Positions 1 to 8,205 are shown, counted from the stretch's first letter. The stretch is 51,552 nt of DNA from CBFHOS01 sp965657645 (GCA_965657645.1 CBFHOS010000013.1:1-51552), one strand, 5' to 3'. Program-made: numbers and translations. Notes: generated by a model not told the origin, from the letters alone.

Positions 1-1
1 G

Positions 2-655
2 TCGCAGGCATCCAGTTTCACGCCTGTAAATCCAGCAAGTACCCCCGGTTGTCAGGCGAGCGTTTCGCTGACCGCACCAGGTGCTTGTAACCACCCTAGT
101 TGGACTTGTTCAACCGCAACTGCCGATGTGTCGATGACTGACACGGACAGTAACGGTCATCCGGAAACTGCGGTATTGGACGCATCAGCTAGCACGAGTG
201 GTACCAAGAATTACACCATTCGCCGTACGCTGACTTTCTATGGCGGTAACAGCTATTACTATGATCATAATTACGCCATTAACCTAACTTTGGCGTCTAA
301 TTCTGCCTATGATTTCGTCTCCAAAACGCAAAGCAATTCAATTCCCAAGAATTGTAGTGCATGCCCGGATGGCTATCGTATGGCCACAAAGGCGGAAGTC
401 GTTGATGCAGGATATCCGAGCCCTGACGCGGGATGGTATACCGATCAGGCGCCTTCTGGCGGCGGCGGCGCAAGAGATCATTGCTATTTCTCTTCAGGGT
501 CTGGAACCAAATGTTCATCAGGGACATGCGGATCAGAAGTCAGAGCACTTGGTTGGTGTAACAACTCTTCTCTTTGTATCGACAACAAGGGATGGACATC
601 TTCGCAATACAACAAGTCGTTCTATTGCGTTTCAATCAATCCAACCTGTAGCTAG
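2..655 (+). CDS. Cysteine-rich secreted or surface protein, 3' part only
   Basis: The frame is open from the first bases of the window and ends at TAG 653-655, so the 5' end is cut off; 217 residues are visible. The visible part has 12 cysteines (an even number, suggesting disulfides and therefore export) and is rich in Ser, Thr, Asn, Gly and Tyr. A stretch near residue 120 reads CPDGYRMATKAEV, which resembles the CPxGWRxPTxxEW motif of some bacterial surface domains; this similarity is from memory and weak. No membrane segment is visible in this part. A small exported protein follows 29 bp downstream on the same strand, so the two are probably co-transcribed. I do not recognise a family. A filament-associated or pilin-like ectodomain is possible, but the diagnostic N-terminus is missing. 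Confidence 0.7.
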   Translation, partial: SQASSFTPVNPASTPGCQASVSLTAPGACNHPSWTCSTATADVSMTDTDSNGHPETAVLDASASTSGTKNYTIRRTLTFYGGNSYYYDHNYAINLTLASNSAYDFVSKTQSNSIPKNCSACPDGYRMATKAEVVDAGYPSPDAGWYTDQAPSGGGGARDHCYFSSGSGTKCSSGTCGSEVRALGWCNNSSLCIDNKGWTSSQYNKSFYCVSINPTCS

Positions 656-684
656 AATTTAACAATATGAATAAGGAATTTAAG

Positions 685-1017
685 ATGAAAAATACGGTTC
701 TTATGGCGGGTGTTGCATCTTTGATGTTGATCAGCCAACCGGCTTTGGCTGTGGTTACTGTTAGTTCAGTCAGTTGTGCGGCCGACACTGTGACGGTGAC
801 AGTAGCCGGTGTTGATGCGGCTACCAGCTTGTCTGTTGGCGTTACAACTTCGACGCTGACAAATACTTTCGATATCTCCAACATTTCGCCAACTGCTGGC
901 GAAATAACAATGGCGTTCGAAAACGACTCACAGTTGCTTGGCACGGTGGATGCCACGACAACTTTCGCAGTGTCTGTTGGCGGTGCCACAGCAATCTCAG
1001 CAAACTGTGATAGCTAA
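685..1017 (+). CDS. Small exported protein with Sec signal peptide, unknown function
   Basis: The protein has 110 residues from ATG 685, chosen over the in-frame ATG at 667 because AAGGA (673-677) is well spaced before it and the product then starts with a compact signal peptide (MKNTVLMAG..., cleavage probably after ...QPALA). The mature part of about 88 residues is rich in Thr, Val, Ser and Ala with alternating beta-strand character. It has only two cysteines, one near each end, which could close a single disulfide around an immunoglobulin-like sandwich. This fold idea is inference. It lies directly behind the cysteine-rich gene and is followed by a GC-rich hairpin. No family recognised. 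Confidence 0.7.
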   Translation: MKNTVLMAGVASLMLISQPALAVVTVSSVSCAADTVTVTVAGVDAATSLSVGVTTSTLTNTFDISNISPTAGEITMAFENDSQLLGTVDATTTFAVSVGGATAISANCDS

Positions 1018-1057
1018 GATAACATAATATACATTATGCGACAAATTAGGATGTGAG

Positions 1058-1076
1058 GGCCCGGGTTACCCGGGCC
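1058..1076. other. Perfect GC-rich inverted repeat
   Basis: An 8-bp perfect inverted repeat, GGCCCGGG-TTA-CCCGGGCC, lies 41 bp after the stop of the small exported protein gene. There is no T-run on either side, so it is not a classical intrinsic terminator. It may stabilise the 3' end of the upstream mRNA or act together with the terminator at 1202-1232. Confidence 0.6.
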
Positions 1077-1201
1077 AGCAGATGGATTTGGCAGATGGAT
1101 GAGATTGTAGTGATCGAACCAAAGTTAGCTGGGTCCTTCCCCTAAAATGTCAAAGAATACAATGAGGCGCGGTGCGATATGCCTCTTGATAATGAAGATT
1201 G

Positions 1202-1232
1202 AAAATGCACGCTTCACGGCGTGCATTTTTTT
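1202..1232 (+). terminator. Rho-independent terminator
   Basis: An 11-bp stem (1202-1212 with 1219-1229), a 6-base TTCACG loop and a continuous T-run to 1232 form a strong intrinsic terminator on the plus strand. It ends transcription coming from the secreted-protein genes and separates them from the thiamine operon leader, which begins about 20 bp later. The region 1077-1201 between the two hairpins holds no supported gene; it could be the 3' UTR of the upstream genes. Confidence 0.85.
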
Positions 1233-1249
1233 GTGTAGGTTATGAGCAT

Positions 1250-1360
1250 TCCCTTGGGGTGTCCGCATTGTTGGTGTCAATCGAGCTTGATTGCAATCGA
1301 CTGGCGGGCTGAGAGTAACCCATTGAACCTGAACCAGGTCATGCTGGCGGAGGAAAGCGG
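1250..1360 (+). promoter_or_regulatory. TPP (THI-box) riboswitch upstream of thiB
   Basis: The leader carries the conserved thiamine pyrophosphate aptamer core: a GGGGTG...CC element at about 1255-1264, GCTGAGAG at 1309-1315, then ACCCATTGAACCTGAACCAGG (1318-1338) and GCTGGCGGAGGAAAG (1343-1357). The variable P3 arm lies at about 1270-1300. It sits 77 bp before the thiB start, as expected for control of a thiamine importer. TPP binding would be expected to repress thiBPQ. No clear T-rich terminator lies between the aptamer and the gene, so masking of the thiB Shine-Dalgarno GGAGA (1428-1432) is the more likely mechanism; that last step is inference. Confidence 0.9.
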
Positions 1361-1437
1361 AATTGTCGTCCAGTCGGGATGCAAAACTGTTTCTCACCTT
1401 TCAGCATATGTGACCAACCGCTGCATTGGAGAAGCTT

Positions 1438-2457
1438 ATGAAGCGACCGACAAATCTATTGATGTTGATATCTGGAATGGCTGGACTGTTTGGCGCCGCG
1501 ATTATGCCTGTTGCGGCCGTGGCAAAGCCTGTTCTGACAATTTATACATATGATTCCTTTGCCTCTGAATGGGGTCCGGGTCCGGCCATTGAAAAGAATT
1601 TTGAGGCCAATTGTGAATGTGACGTGCAATTTGTGGCACTTGATTCATCGATTGGCATTCTGGGCCGTGTCCAGCTTGAAGGCAGTTCATCAAAAGCGGA
1701 CATCGTTCTTGGATTGGATACGAATTTGATGGCCACAGCCACTAAAACAGGCCTGTTTGCTGATCATGGCGTGTCACTGGCTGGCCGCACTGCCCTGCCC
1801 GTTGCCTTTGATGACAAACAGTTTGTGCCATTTGACTGGGGCTATTTCGCCTTTGTTTATGATAGCAAGCGGATGAGCGACGTGCCGACCAGTTTCGACC
1901 AGCTAATTAACGCACCAGACGATTTGCGGGTTGTCATTCAAGACCCACGCACCGCTACGCCGGGATTGGGCCTGTTATTGTGGATGAAGTCTGTCTATGG
2001 CGACAAGGCGGATGAGGCATGGGCCAAGCTATCGCCGAAAATCGTTACAGTTACCAAAGGATGGTGGGATTCCTATTCGATGTTCCTCGAGGGCGAAGCC
2101 GACATGGTGCTGTCTTATTCAACATCACCGGCCTATCACATCGTTGCTGATGGTACAGACCAGTATAAGGCCGCAGCGTTCGATGAAGGGCATTATCTGC
2201 AAGTTGAGGTGGCGGCGATGCTAAAGGCGGCTCCACAGCCAGAATTGGCCGCTAAATTCATGGATTTCATCCTTGATGAAGGCTTCCAGTCGGTTATTCC
2301 AGCAACCAATTGGATGTATCCTGCTGGCAAGGCGGCTGTTCCAGAGGCATTCCAAGGCTTGATCGAGCCAGCCAAGTCGCTGAATTTCACGCCTGATATG
2401 GTTGCTGATAACAAGGCCGATTGGGTTGCTGAATGGCAAAAGGCTGTTAGCAAATAA
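1438..2457 (+). CDS. thiB: Thiamine ABC transporter, periplasmic substrate-binding protein
   Basis: This is the periplasmic binding protein of the thiamine, TMP and TPP importer, 339 residues. The start ATG 1438 is preferred over an in-frame TTG at 1426 because GGAGA lies just before it and the signal peptide then begins MKRPTNLL and ends around ...AAVA. The mature protein opens with TIYTYDSFASEWGPGP, the hallmark start of ThiB, followed by FVALDSS and KADIVLGLD; WGYFAFVYD and the WWDSY motif (ligand-site aromatic region) also match the family. The gene follows a TPP riboswitch, and its TAA overlaps the ATG of thiP by one base (TAATG), so translation is coupled. The organism likely salvages thiamine. 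Confidence 0.95.
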   Translation: MKRPTNLLMLISGMAGLFGAAIMPVAAVAKPVLTIYTYDSFASEWGPGPAIEKNFEANCECDVQFVALDSSIGILGRVQLEGSSSKADIVLGLDTNLMATATKTGLFADHGVSLAGRTALPVAFDDKQFVPFDWGYFAFVYDSKRMSDVPTSFDQLINAPDDLRVVIQDPRTATPGLGLLLWMKSVYGDKADEAWAKLSPKIVTVTKGWWDSYSMFLEGEADMVLSYSTSPAYHIVADGTDQYKAAAFDEGHYLQVEVAAMLKAAPQPELAAKFMDFILDEGFQSVIPATNWMYPAGKAAVPEAFQGLIEPAKSLNFTPDMVADNKADWVAEWQKAVSK

Positions 2458-4070
2458 TGGAAAAATGGCGAGCCAGCGGTGTGGTGGTACCTCTTGGGGT
2501 GTCGCTTGCTGCTGGCTTGTTTTTGGTGGCGTTTATGGGCGTTGGAGCGCTGCTATCAATTGGCAGTAACGACGCCTCTTCCATCGATCTTGGCGCGTTA
2601 TCCCGCATTGCTGGCTTTACCTTTTGGCAAGCAAGCCTGTCGGCGATTTTGTCTCTCGCTGTCGCCTTGCCAGTCGCCAGATCGTCTTGGCGCAGAACTT
2701 CAGCTTGGTCATTCAACAAATTAATTTTATTATCTTTTATGGCATTCGTCATGCCAACAACTGTGGCGGTAACCGGGTTGCTAGGAATCTGGGGCCAGAA
2801 TGGTGTGATGTCGCAATTGCTCCAACAATTAGGCTTTGCGCGGTTGCCCCCAATTTTCGGCTTGGGCGCGGTTTTGCTGGCGCATGTGTTCTTTAATGCA
2901 CCGCTTATGCTCCGTGTTTTAACCACCGCCCTTTCAAGTATCCCGCAGTCCCATTGGCGTTTGGCGGCGCAGTGGGAATTGTCCGATTGGGATCGTTTTC
3001 GGGCGGTTGAATGGCCAATGCTAGGCCGGGTGATACCGGGTTTGCTGGCGGTTGTATTTTTGATTTGCTTCACCTCATTCTCGCTGATCTTGATGCTTGG
3101 CGGCGGCCCGGGCGTAACCACGCTTGAGGTTAGTATCTACACCGCCCTCAGATTTGAATTTGATCTGCCCAAGGCGGCGATACTGAGTTTGTTGCAATTA
3201 TTGATCTGCGCCAGTGTTGTGGCGATCATGGCGCGGGTAAGCGGGCCGTCATGGGCTGGCGCGCCAACATCGATAAGCCGCAGTATCGCCCAGCCCGAAT
3301 ATGCAAAATTACACGTAAAACTGTTCGATACGGCTGTTCTGGCTGGATTTTTGCTGTTGACGGTGGCGCCGCTGATTTCTTTGGTATGGCGCGGCATTGG
3401 CCCCCATTTCATTGCCGTATTGGGCTGGCCGTCTCTGCATCGGGCGTTGGTGGCATCATTGGTGGTGGCGCTCCTATCCAGCTTTATTGCGACTGTGTTG
3501 GCGCTGATTATGGCGTCTGCGCGTATCCGGTTGGGGGTGCGGGCGAAATGGGTCATGGATAGTGCGGTGTCGCTTTATCTGGCGGTGTCGGCGATTGTGC
3601 TGGGCACGGGCGCGTTCATCCTATTGCGCGGATTTGTCGATGTGTTTGCCCTCGCGCCTGTTTTGGTGATTACCGCGAACGCATTGGTCGCCCTGCCCTT
3701 TGCCTATCGGGTGGTTGAGGGCCGCATGGCGGTTCTGGCAAAGCGGCATGATAAAGTATGTGCGGGCCTCAATATCCGCGGTTGGCGCCGTTTTAGGCGT
3801 GTTACCTTGCCGGCGATGGCACCTGAATTAGGTGTGGCGGCCGGTCTTAGCGCGGCATTGTCACTTGGTGATCTTACTGTCATTGCGCTATTCGGAAGCC
3901 AGCAATTCCAGACCTTGCCGTGGTTGCTCTATCAAACCATGGGCCGTTATCGTAGCGAGGATGCGGCCGCGCTTGCGCTTGTGTTATTAATCGTGACGCT
4001 TGTCTTGTTCTTGGCTTTTTCTAGGCTGGCAAAATTATTGCAACGGAGGCGGTTCTATGTTGCGCATTGA
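2457..4070 (+). CDS. thiP: Thiamine ABC transporter, permease
   Basis: The 537-residue membrane protein has two fused binding-protein-dependent permease halves, the normal ThiP architecture. Hydrophobic segments fill about residues 8-250 and 290-530. EAA-type loops for contact with the ATPase are visible, for example around WRLAAQWELSDWDRFRAVEWP in the first half and GLNIRGWRRFRRVTLPAMAP in the second. It starts on the last base of the thiB stop codon and ends 14 bp inside thiQ, so all three genes form one tightly coupled operon under the TPP riboswitch. Length is close to E. coli ThiP (536). Confidence 0.95.
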   Translation: MEKWRASGVVVPLGVSLAAGLFLVAFMGVGALLSIGSNDASSIDLGALSRIAGFTFWQASLSAILSLAVALPVARSSWRRTSAWSFNKLILLSFMAFVMPTTVAVTGLLGIWGQNGVMSQLLQQLGFARLPPIFGLGAVLLAHVFFNAPLMLRVLTTALSSIPQSHWRLAAQWELSDWDRFRAVEWPMLGRVIPGLLAVVFLICFTSFSLILMLGGGPGVTTLEVSIYTALRFEFDLPKAAILSLLQLLICASVVAIMARVSGPSWAGAPTSISRSIAQPEYAKLHVKLFDTAVLAGFLLLTVAPLISLVWRGIGPHFIAVLGWPSLHRALVASLVVALLSSFIATVLALIMASARIRLGVRAKWVMDSAVSLYLAVSAIVLGTGAFILLRGFVDVFALAPVLVITANALVALPFAYRVVEGRMAVLAKRHDKVCAGLNIRGWRRFRRVTLPAMAPELGVAAGLSAALSLGDLTVIALFGSQQFQTLPWLLYQTMGRYRSEDAAALALVLLIVTLVLFLAFSRLAKLLQRRRFYVAH

Positions 4071-4689
4071 ACAACTGAAATTCTCATATGATCAAGAAAC
4101 GCAGTTTTGCTATGATCTTTCGGTTGGCGAAGGGGCAATAACGGCAATTCAGGGGCCGTCAGGCGTGGGTAAAACCACTTTGCTTGAACTTGTCGCCGGT
4201 TTTGCAACCCCCGCCTCAGGCAGCGTTAAATGGCGGGATCAGGAAATTAGCCATCTATCGCCGTGGGAACGGCCCATCACAACGGTATTTCAGGCTGATA
4301 ATTTGTTTGCCCATATGAATTGCCAAGCCAATGTTTTGATCGGGGTTGGCGCTGAGAAAAACCCCAAGCCAGAATTGATAGATGCGGTTGATGCTTGTTT
4401 CCAGAGGCTAGGCATTGCCGGTTTGCAGAGCCGCCTTCCCGCCGAGATATCTGGCGGACAGCAACAGCGTGTTGCCCTCGCCCGCGCCCTCATTCGCGCC
4501 CAGATGCTGGCCAAACCGGTATTGTTACTTGATGAGAGCTTTAGCGCGCTTGATTGGGATTTGCGGGCTGGCTGTTTTGATGCGCTCAAGGATCTGGTAG
4601 AAAGCGAGAATGTCGCCGCGCTATTGGTTAGCCATGACGAACGTGATGCCGCCTATCTTGGTTGTGACGTGGTGCGCCTAGCCAGCTAA
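4057..4689 (+). CDS. thiQ: Thiamine ABC transporter, ATP-binding protein
   Basis: The 210-residue ATPase of the thiamine importer. Walker A GPSGVGKT is at residues 33-40, the Q-loop at VFQADNLF (about 78-84), signature ISGGQQQR at 131-138, Walker B and glutamate VLLLDE at 155-160, D-loop SALD at 163-166 and H-loop His193. It lacks the C-terminal regulatory domain found in longer importers, as is normal for ThiQ. ATG 4057 is chosen over longer in-frame starts because GGAGG (4045-4049) lies seven bases upstream and the protein then begins at the usual first beta strand. It overlaps thiP by 14 bp. Confidence 0.95.
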   Translation: MLRIEQLKFSYDQETQFCYDLSVGEGAITAIQGPSGVGKTTLLELVAGFATPASGSVKWRDQEISHLSPWERPITTVFQADNLFAHMNCQANVLIGVGAEKNPKPELIDAVDACFQRLGIAGLQSRLPAEISGGQQQRVALARALIRAQMLAKPVLLLDESFSALDWDLRAGCFDALKDLVESENVAALLVSHDERDAAYLGCDVVRLAS

Positions 4690-4704
4690 CCGTTATTCAC
4701 TGGA

Positions 4705-5745
4705 TCAATGCGAATGCCCGCCGGAAATGGCGTCTATACGACTATCGAATGATGGGTGGCTGGCCAGAAAATTACCGCCATCACACTTGTCGCCACACGT
4801 TGCTTGTAGCTTTTTGAAAAACACGGCCAAGGTATCAGGGGCGATATCAACACGGCGCAACATGTCCACCGATACTTGGTCCGCTTCTAATTCAAATTCA
4901 CGCGCATATTTGGATAGTATAAAGCTACCGCCCAATGCCGCCATTTCTTCTATAATGCTCTCATCGGCGCCAATTGCGACGCTAACGCCGATTGTGAACA
5001 CCACACTGCGCATGATCTGGCGCAGGGCATGGCGGTTGATGACATGGCCCAATTCATGCGCCAGAACGGCAGAAACAATCTCCCGATCGTCGGCAAAGGT
5101 AATCATTTCATCCAGGATCACAATATCATTGCCAGCAAGGGCAAAGGCATTTGGTCCCATTAACGGCGCAGTGCGAAAATGAAGGCGGGTGTTTTGAAAG
5201 TCCGGCGGTGCCACAGCCAATAGCCGTTCAAAATCAGCGGTAACAATATCCCGCTCTGCTTTAGACAATTGGCTCTGATCGAAAAACACTTGATCGAGTT
5301 GCGACAGGGTCAATTCTGAAATTCGATCGGCAAGTTTGATCGACACAGCCTTTGAGGCCAGATCACCAAGCGGGACAATCGATTGCCGAAAGCCATAAAC
5401 GACGCCTAAAAACAGCAGGGCCATTATAAGGATTCCGCGCCACCGCACATTCTCCAACCGGCCTAGCCTCGCTTTATGGACGGTGTTTGCCGGCATGAAG
5501 GCCATCAGTTTATCGTCAACGGCCTCAGCGGTTAAATGGACGATGTCACCAGTCGATAGGATAAGCCGCCACGCGCTATTGCCAATTGGCGCTGTTGCCT
5601 TGGCGATAGTGACCTGTTGCACATTTTGGCGACCCTGTAGGGCCAAAAATAGCGTGCCATGGGCTTGATCAGGCTCACCGACCAGCAACACCGCTTCTAT
5701 TCGCTCGGTTGTTCCTGCTGGGGATAAATGACCAAAATACCGCAT
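4705..5745 (-). CDS. M48-family membrane metalloprotease
   Basis: The 346-residue protein has one transmembrane helix at about residues 103-118 and a zinc metalloprotease domain behind it. HELGH (residues 230-234) gives the two zinc histidines and catalytic Glu231. The downstream EADQ (Glu287) supplies the third ligand, typical of M48 (HtpX/Oma1-like) peptidases. The first 100 residues form a soluble domain without a family I can name. It follows the DUF898 gene by four bases, a pairing seen in several Proteobacteria, and probably works with it at the inner membrane. The substrate is unknown. It is convergent with thiQ, only 15 bp apart. Confidence 0.9.
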   Translation of the reverse strand: MRYFGHLSPAGTTERIEAVLLVGEPDQAHGTLFLALQGRQNVQQVTIAKATAPIGNSAWRLILSTGDIVHLTAEAVDDKLMAFMPANTVHKARLGRLENVRWRGILIMALLFLGVVYGFRQSIVPLGDLASKAVSIKLADRISELTLSQLDQVFFDQSQLSKAERDIVTADFERLLAVAPPDFQNTRLHFRTAPLMGPNAFALAGNDIVILDEMITFADDREIVSAVLAHELGHVINRHALRQIMRSVVFTIGVSVAIGADESIIEEMAALGGSFILSKYAREFELEADQVSVDMLRRVDIAPDTLAVFFKKLQATCGDKCDGGNFLASHPSFDSRIDAISGGHSH

Positions 5746-5749
5746 CTAT

Positions 5750-6976
5750 TTAGAACTGGATATCAATGTTACCGGCCTCACCAAACGCATCACCAAGTGC
5801 GTTGCCTGCGGCGCGTTCTTTATCAATAAAGCCCTTTAGGTCATTGATTGGCCTGATTTCCGTAGATTCGGTCATATAGCGGTAACGGCGCACTTGGGCC
5901 CACGGCCATAATAGGCCAACGGTGACGATTGTTAGCACGATGTTGCTAATGGTAATCCACGCGAGGATGCTGCCAGAAATTGTCGAGCGGAATTTAACAC
6001 CGCCATCCAGCCGTAATGCCCCCACCATGATGTTGCGGGTGAGTGCGCGATAATAAGTCGTGGTTATCAAAAACATAGCAACCAGGGCAAACGGAACAAA
6101 CGTGGCTATGCTCATGCTTATCGGCGCTCCGTCTGCCATGTTTCCTTGGTTGTCATTACCCATATGTTCGATGAAGGTGGTTAGATTGAAATCAGTGAAC
6201 CCAGTTAAAACACCCCAAATGGCGGCAAACAGAGCTGCACTCATCAGGATGAAAAGAAGCAAGGATTTAACACCAGCGCCGTAATAGGCGGCAACGCCAG
6301 CATTTGACGAGAAAGACGCTGTGCCAAAGGCATAGTTGCGGGCGATATATTCGCGCATAGCCTTTGACGCTAGCGGCAATAGTAACCCAAGCGAGAACAC
6401 ACCGATAATGGGCAGGAGGAATAGATACCAAAGCGAGCCAAAATAACTGCCTTTAAAGTTAAAGCGGACATCACGCCATGCGGTGTTTTGTGCGTTAAAG
6501 CGAAGCGAACGGTTGATCACCCACGGATAGGCAGGCAGCACCAGCACCGCTAGGCCTTCCTGCGCAAAGGGAACACCAAGAAAAGGAAGGGTGTAAAATG
6601 CAATCAGCAACAGCGATACGATGGCCCATCCCTTAAATAGGGTAAAGCCGGTCGCGGTGTAATCAATCCCCTCACCCAATATCGTGGTGTTATTGAAAAA
6701 GAACCGCCGCCGCCGAACCCGCGCCCACGGTGTCCAGACCCCAAGGGTAATGATGATCAAAAATAGATTAAGCATTTGAATGCCAAATAGCTGTGAGGCT
6801 GTGCCGGTAAACTCCAACGGGGTGAAACGGTTAATTTTTGCGCGCTGAGCGTCGCCGCCTCCTGACGGGCCGGTCGGGCCCCCGCCATCCCCCCCGCTGA
6901 TTGCAGACGGCGCACCAATAGGGCCAGCTGTTGGGGCGGTTAGGTTTGCAAAAGGGTTCGATGGGGTATCTGACAT
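5750..6976 (-). CDS. DUF898 (YjgN-like) inner-membrane protein
   Basis: A multi-pass membrane protein of 408 residues. The repeated motif typical of DUF898/YjgN occurs twice: LGVWTPWARVRRRRFFFNNT after the first membrane region, and WPWAQVRRYRYM near the C-terminus. The first 60 residues are disordered and rich in Gly, Pro, Ala and Ser. ATG 6976 is preferred to the upstream in-frame GTG at 7024, because the longer version adds 16 residues without a ribosome-binding site or family match. Neither start has a strong Shine-Dalgarno. It is the first gene of a two-gene operon with the M48 protease. The function of the family is not established; the pairing suggests a membrane quality-control role, which is inference. 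Confidence 0.85.
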   Translation of the reverse strand: MSDTPSNPFANLTAPTAGPIGAPSAISGGDGGGPTGPSGGGDAQRAKINRFTPLEFTGTASQLFGIQMLNLFLIIITLGVWTPWARVRRRRFFFNNTTILGEGIDYTATGFTLFKGWAIVSLLLIAFYTLPFLGVPFAQEGLAVLVLPAYPWVINRSLRFNAQNTAWRDVRFNFKGSYFGSLWYLFLLPIIGVFSLGLLLPLASKAMREYIARNYAFGTASFSSNAGVAAYYGAGVKSLLLFILMSAALFAAIWGVLTGFTDFNLTTFIEHMGNDNQGNMADGAPISMSIATFVPFALVAMFLITTTYYRALTRNIMVGALRLDGGVKFRSTISGSILAWITISNIVLTIVTVGLLWPWAQVRRYRYMTESTEIRPINDLKGFIDKERAAGNALGDAFGEAGNIDIQF

Positions 6977-7257
6977 CAGGGGATTCCAGTGTGTTTTATC
7001 AATCCAAGTTAAAACGCATTCCACAAACGAGAGCGAGTGCGCTTTTAAAGGATGCCTATCATTAACGTTTGGATACTACTTTTGATAGCCATCATCAAAA
7101 ATTCACTCATCGCAATACTGTTATTCGGACTTTACCAATAATTAATCAACCATCTTCTAATATAAATTTAGATGTTATGGACGAGGCAATAGAAGAACCC
7201 CTCGCCGGTAATATCAACGTAAGCGACTGGTATTGATGAAATGGAAAGGATGATGAA

Positions 7258-7461
7258 ATGAACGTAGTCGAAGTAAGCTATTTTAGCTCTTTCTCTACCG
7301 AAAGCCGGACACGGCGTGTGCCCTTCCCTCGCACGTCCCCCGGATTGCTAAAGCAGCAAATCATCGAGGCCATGCTAAATGGTGAATTCTTTGCCTGCTA
7401 CCACCATCCAAAAGGTGGCGTGGTGGCCATCGATTACCAAGGCGTTACGGTGCAGGTTTAG
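7258..7461 (+). CDS. Small conserved-looking hypothetical protein (67 aa)
   Basis: A 67-residue ORF with a good Shine-Dalgarno, AAAGGA ending at 7250, seven bases before ATG 7258. The composition is that of a real protein: a beta-rich N-terminus (NVVEVSYFSSF), a basic middle with RTRRVPFPRTSP, a short helix and a final beta hairpin ending AIDYQGVTVQV. It may fold as a small beta-barrel, but I recognise no family. A strong hairpin terminator follows 31 bp after the stop. The 281 bp upstream, to the divergent DUF898 gene, holds its promoter and possibly a very short leader ORF at 7177-7236. Confidence 0.65.
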   Translation: MNVVEVSYFSSFSTESRTRRVPFPRTSPGLLKQQIIEAMLNGEFFACYHHPKGGVVAIDYQGVTVQV

Positions 7462-7484
7462 TTTATCCTCCCTAGACTCCTGCA

Positions 7485-7522
7485 CAAAAAAGCCCCCGGT
7501 CAAATTGACCGGGGGTGATTTT
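7485..7522. terminator. Bidirectional rho-independent terminator
   Basis: An 11-bp near-perfect stem (7493-7503 with 7505-7515, core CCCCCGGTC/GACCGGGGG) is flanked by A-tract 7485-7491 on the left and TGATTTT on the right. Read on the minus strand it has a strong T-run and terminates the tRNA-Lys transcript. On the plus strand the T-run is weaker but can serve the 67-residue gene. Confidence 0.85.
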
Positions 7523-7535
7523 GTTCCCTAGGAAA

Positions 7536-7611
7536 TGGTGAGCGCGACAGGATTCGAACCTGTGACCCAGTGATTAAAAGTCACTTGCTCTACCAACTGA
7601 GCTACGCGCCC
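7536..7611 (-). tRNA. tRNA-Lys (anticodon TTT)
   Basis: On the minus strand the 76-nt sequence begins GGGCGCGTAGCTCAGTTGGT and ends with TTCGAATCC, an acceptor strand pairing to GGGCGCG, discriminator A and an encoded CCA (7536-7538). The anticodon loop CTTTTAA (7574-7580) gives anticodon TTT, reading AAA and AAG. All four stems pair well, with one G-T pair in the acceptor stem. Confidence 0.97.
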
Positions 7612-7627
7612 TCTTAGGAACAGGGGC

Positions 7628-7656
7628 AAACTATGTAAAAGCGACGGCGCAATCAA
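7628..7656 (-). promoter_or_regulatory. Putative sigma-70-type promoter of tRNA-Lys
   Basis: On the minus strand TTGATT (7656-7651) and TAGTTT (7633-7628) are separated by 17 bases and would start transcription about 10 bases before the tRNA 5' end at 7611. The spacing is ideal but the boxes are only partial matches. Confidence 0.35.
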
Positions 7657-7701
7657 CCCCGAATATACGTTTTCACTGATTTTTTTACGTTATTGTCAAA
7701 A

Positions 7702-8205
7702 TTACTTGATTTTGGCGAGTAATGCATCGGCAACATTGCTTGGTACAAAGCTGGTAATGTCGCCATTTAAGCGTGCTACTTCCTTGACAAAACGTGACGC
7801 CACGAAATGCTGGTGCTCGGCGGCCATTAAAAATACTGTCTCAAGATCACCGTGTAAGCGCTTGTTCATGCTCGCCATTTGGAATTCGATTTCAAAATCG
7901 GAAACAGCGCGCAATCCCCGCACGATGGCTGTTACACCTTCGTCACGGGCGAAATCCGTCAACAGATTGGAGAAGTTCTTAACCCGGATTGGTGTTGATA
8001 CAATTTTCTCGGCCATGAGGCGTTCAACCTCGGTGCGGACCAGTTCGGTACGCTCTTCGACTGATAATAGTGGGCCTTTGCCAGCATTGTCCGCCACACC
8101 AACGACCAATTCGTCGCCAAGTGTCGCCGCACGTTGGATTATATCGATATGGCCATAAGTGAGAGGATCAAACGTGCCGGGGTAAAGAATAACGCGTTTT
8201 GCCAT
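7702..8205 (-). CDS. coaD: Phosphopantetheine adenylyltransferase
   Basis: CoaD transfers AMP from ATP to 4'-phosphopantetheine, the penultimate step of coenzyme A synthesis. The 167-residue length is standard. YPGTFDPLTYGHIDII at residues 8-23 holds the nucleotidyltransferase TxGH motif (T16-H19). The family pattern GLRAVSDFEIEFQMASMN is in the middle, and the C-terminal ATP-contacting segment is ASRFVKEVA. Its ATG at 8205 overlaps the last base of the gyrA stop, so it is translated as the second gene of a gyrA-coaD unit, an order common in Alphaproteobacteria. Confidence 0.97.
   Translation of the reverse strand: MAKRVILYPGTFDPLTYGHIDIIQRAATLGDELVVGVADNAGKGPLLSVEERTELVRTEVERLMAEKIVSTPIRVKNFSNLLTDFARDEGVTAIVRGLRAVSDFEIEFQMASMNKRLHGDLETVFLMAAEHQHFVASRFVKEVARLNGDITSFVPSNVADALLAKIK

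Noticed and set aside
2447..3121. 224-residue minus-strand ORF inside thiP
   Set aside because: It lies wholly opposite a clear permease gene, has basic, repeat-like composition and no ribosome-binding site.
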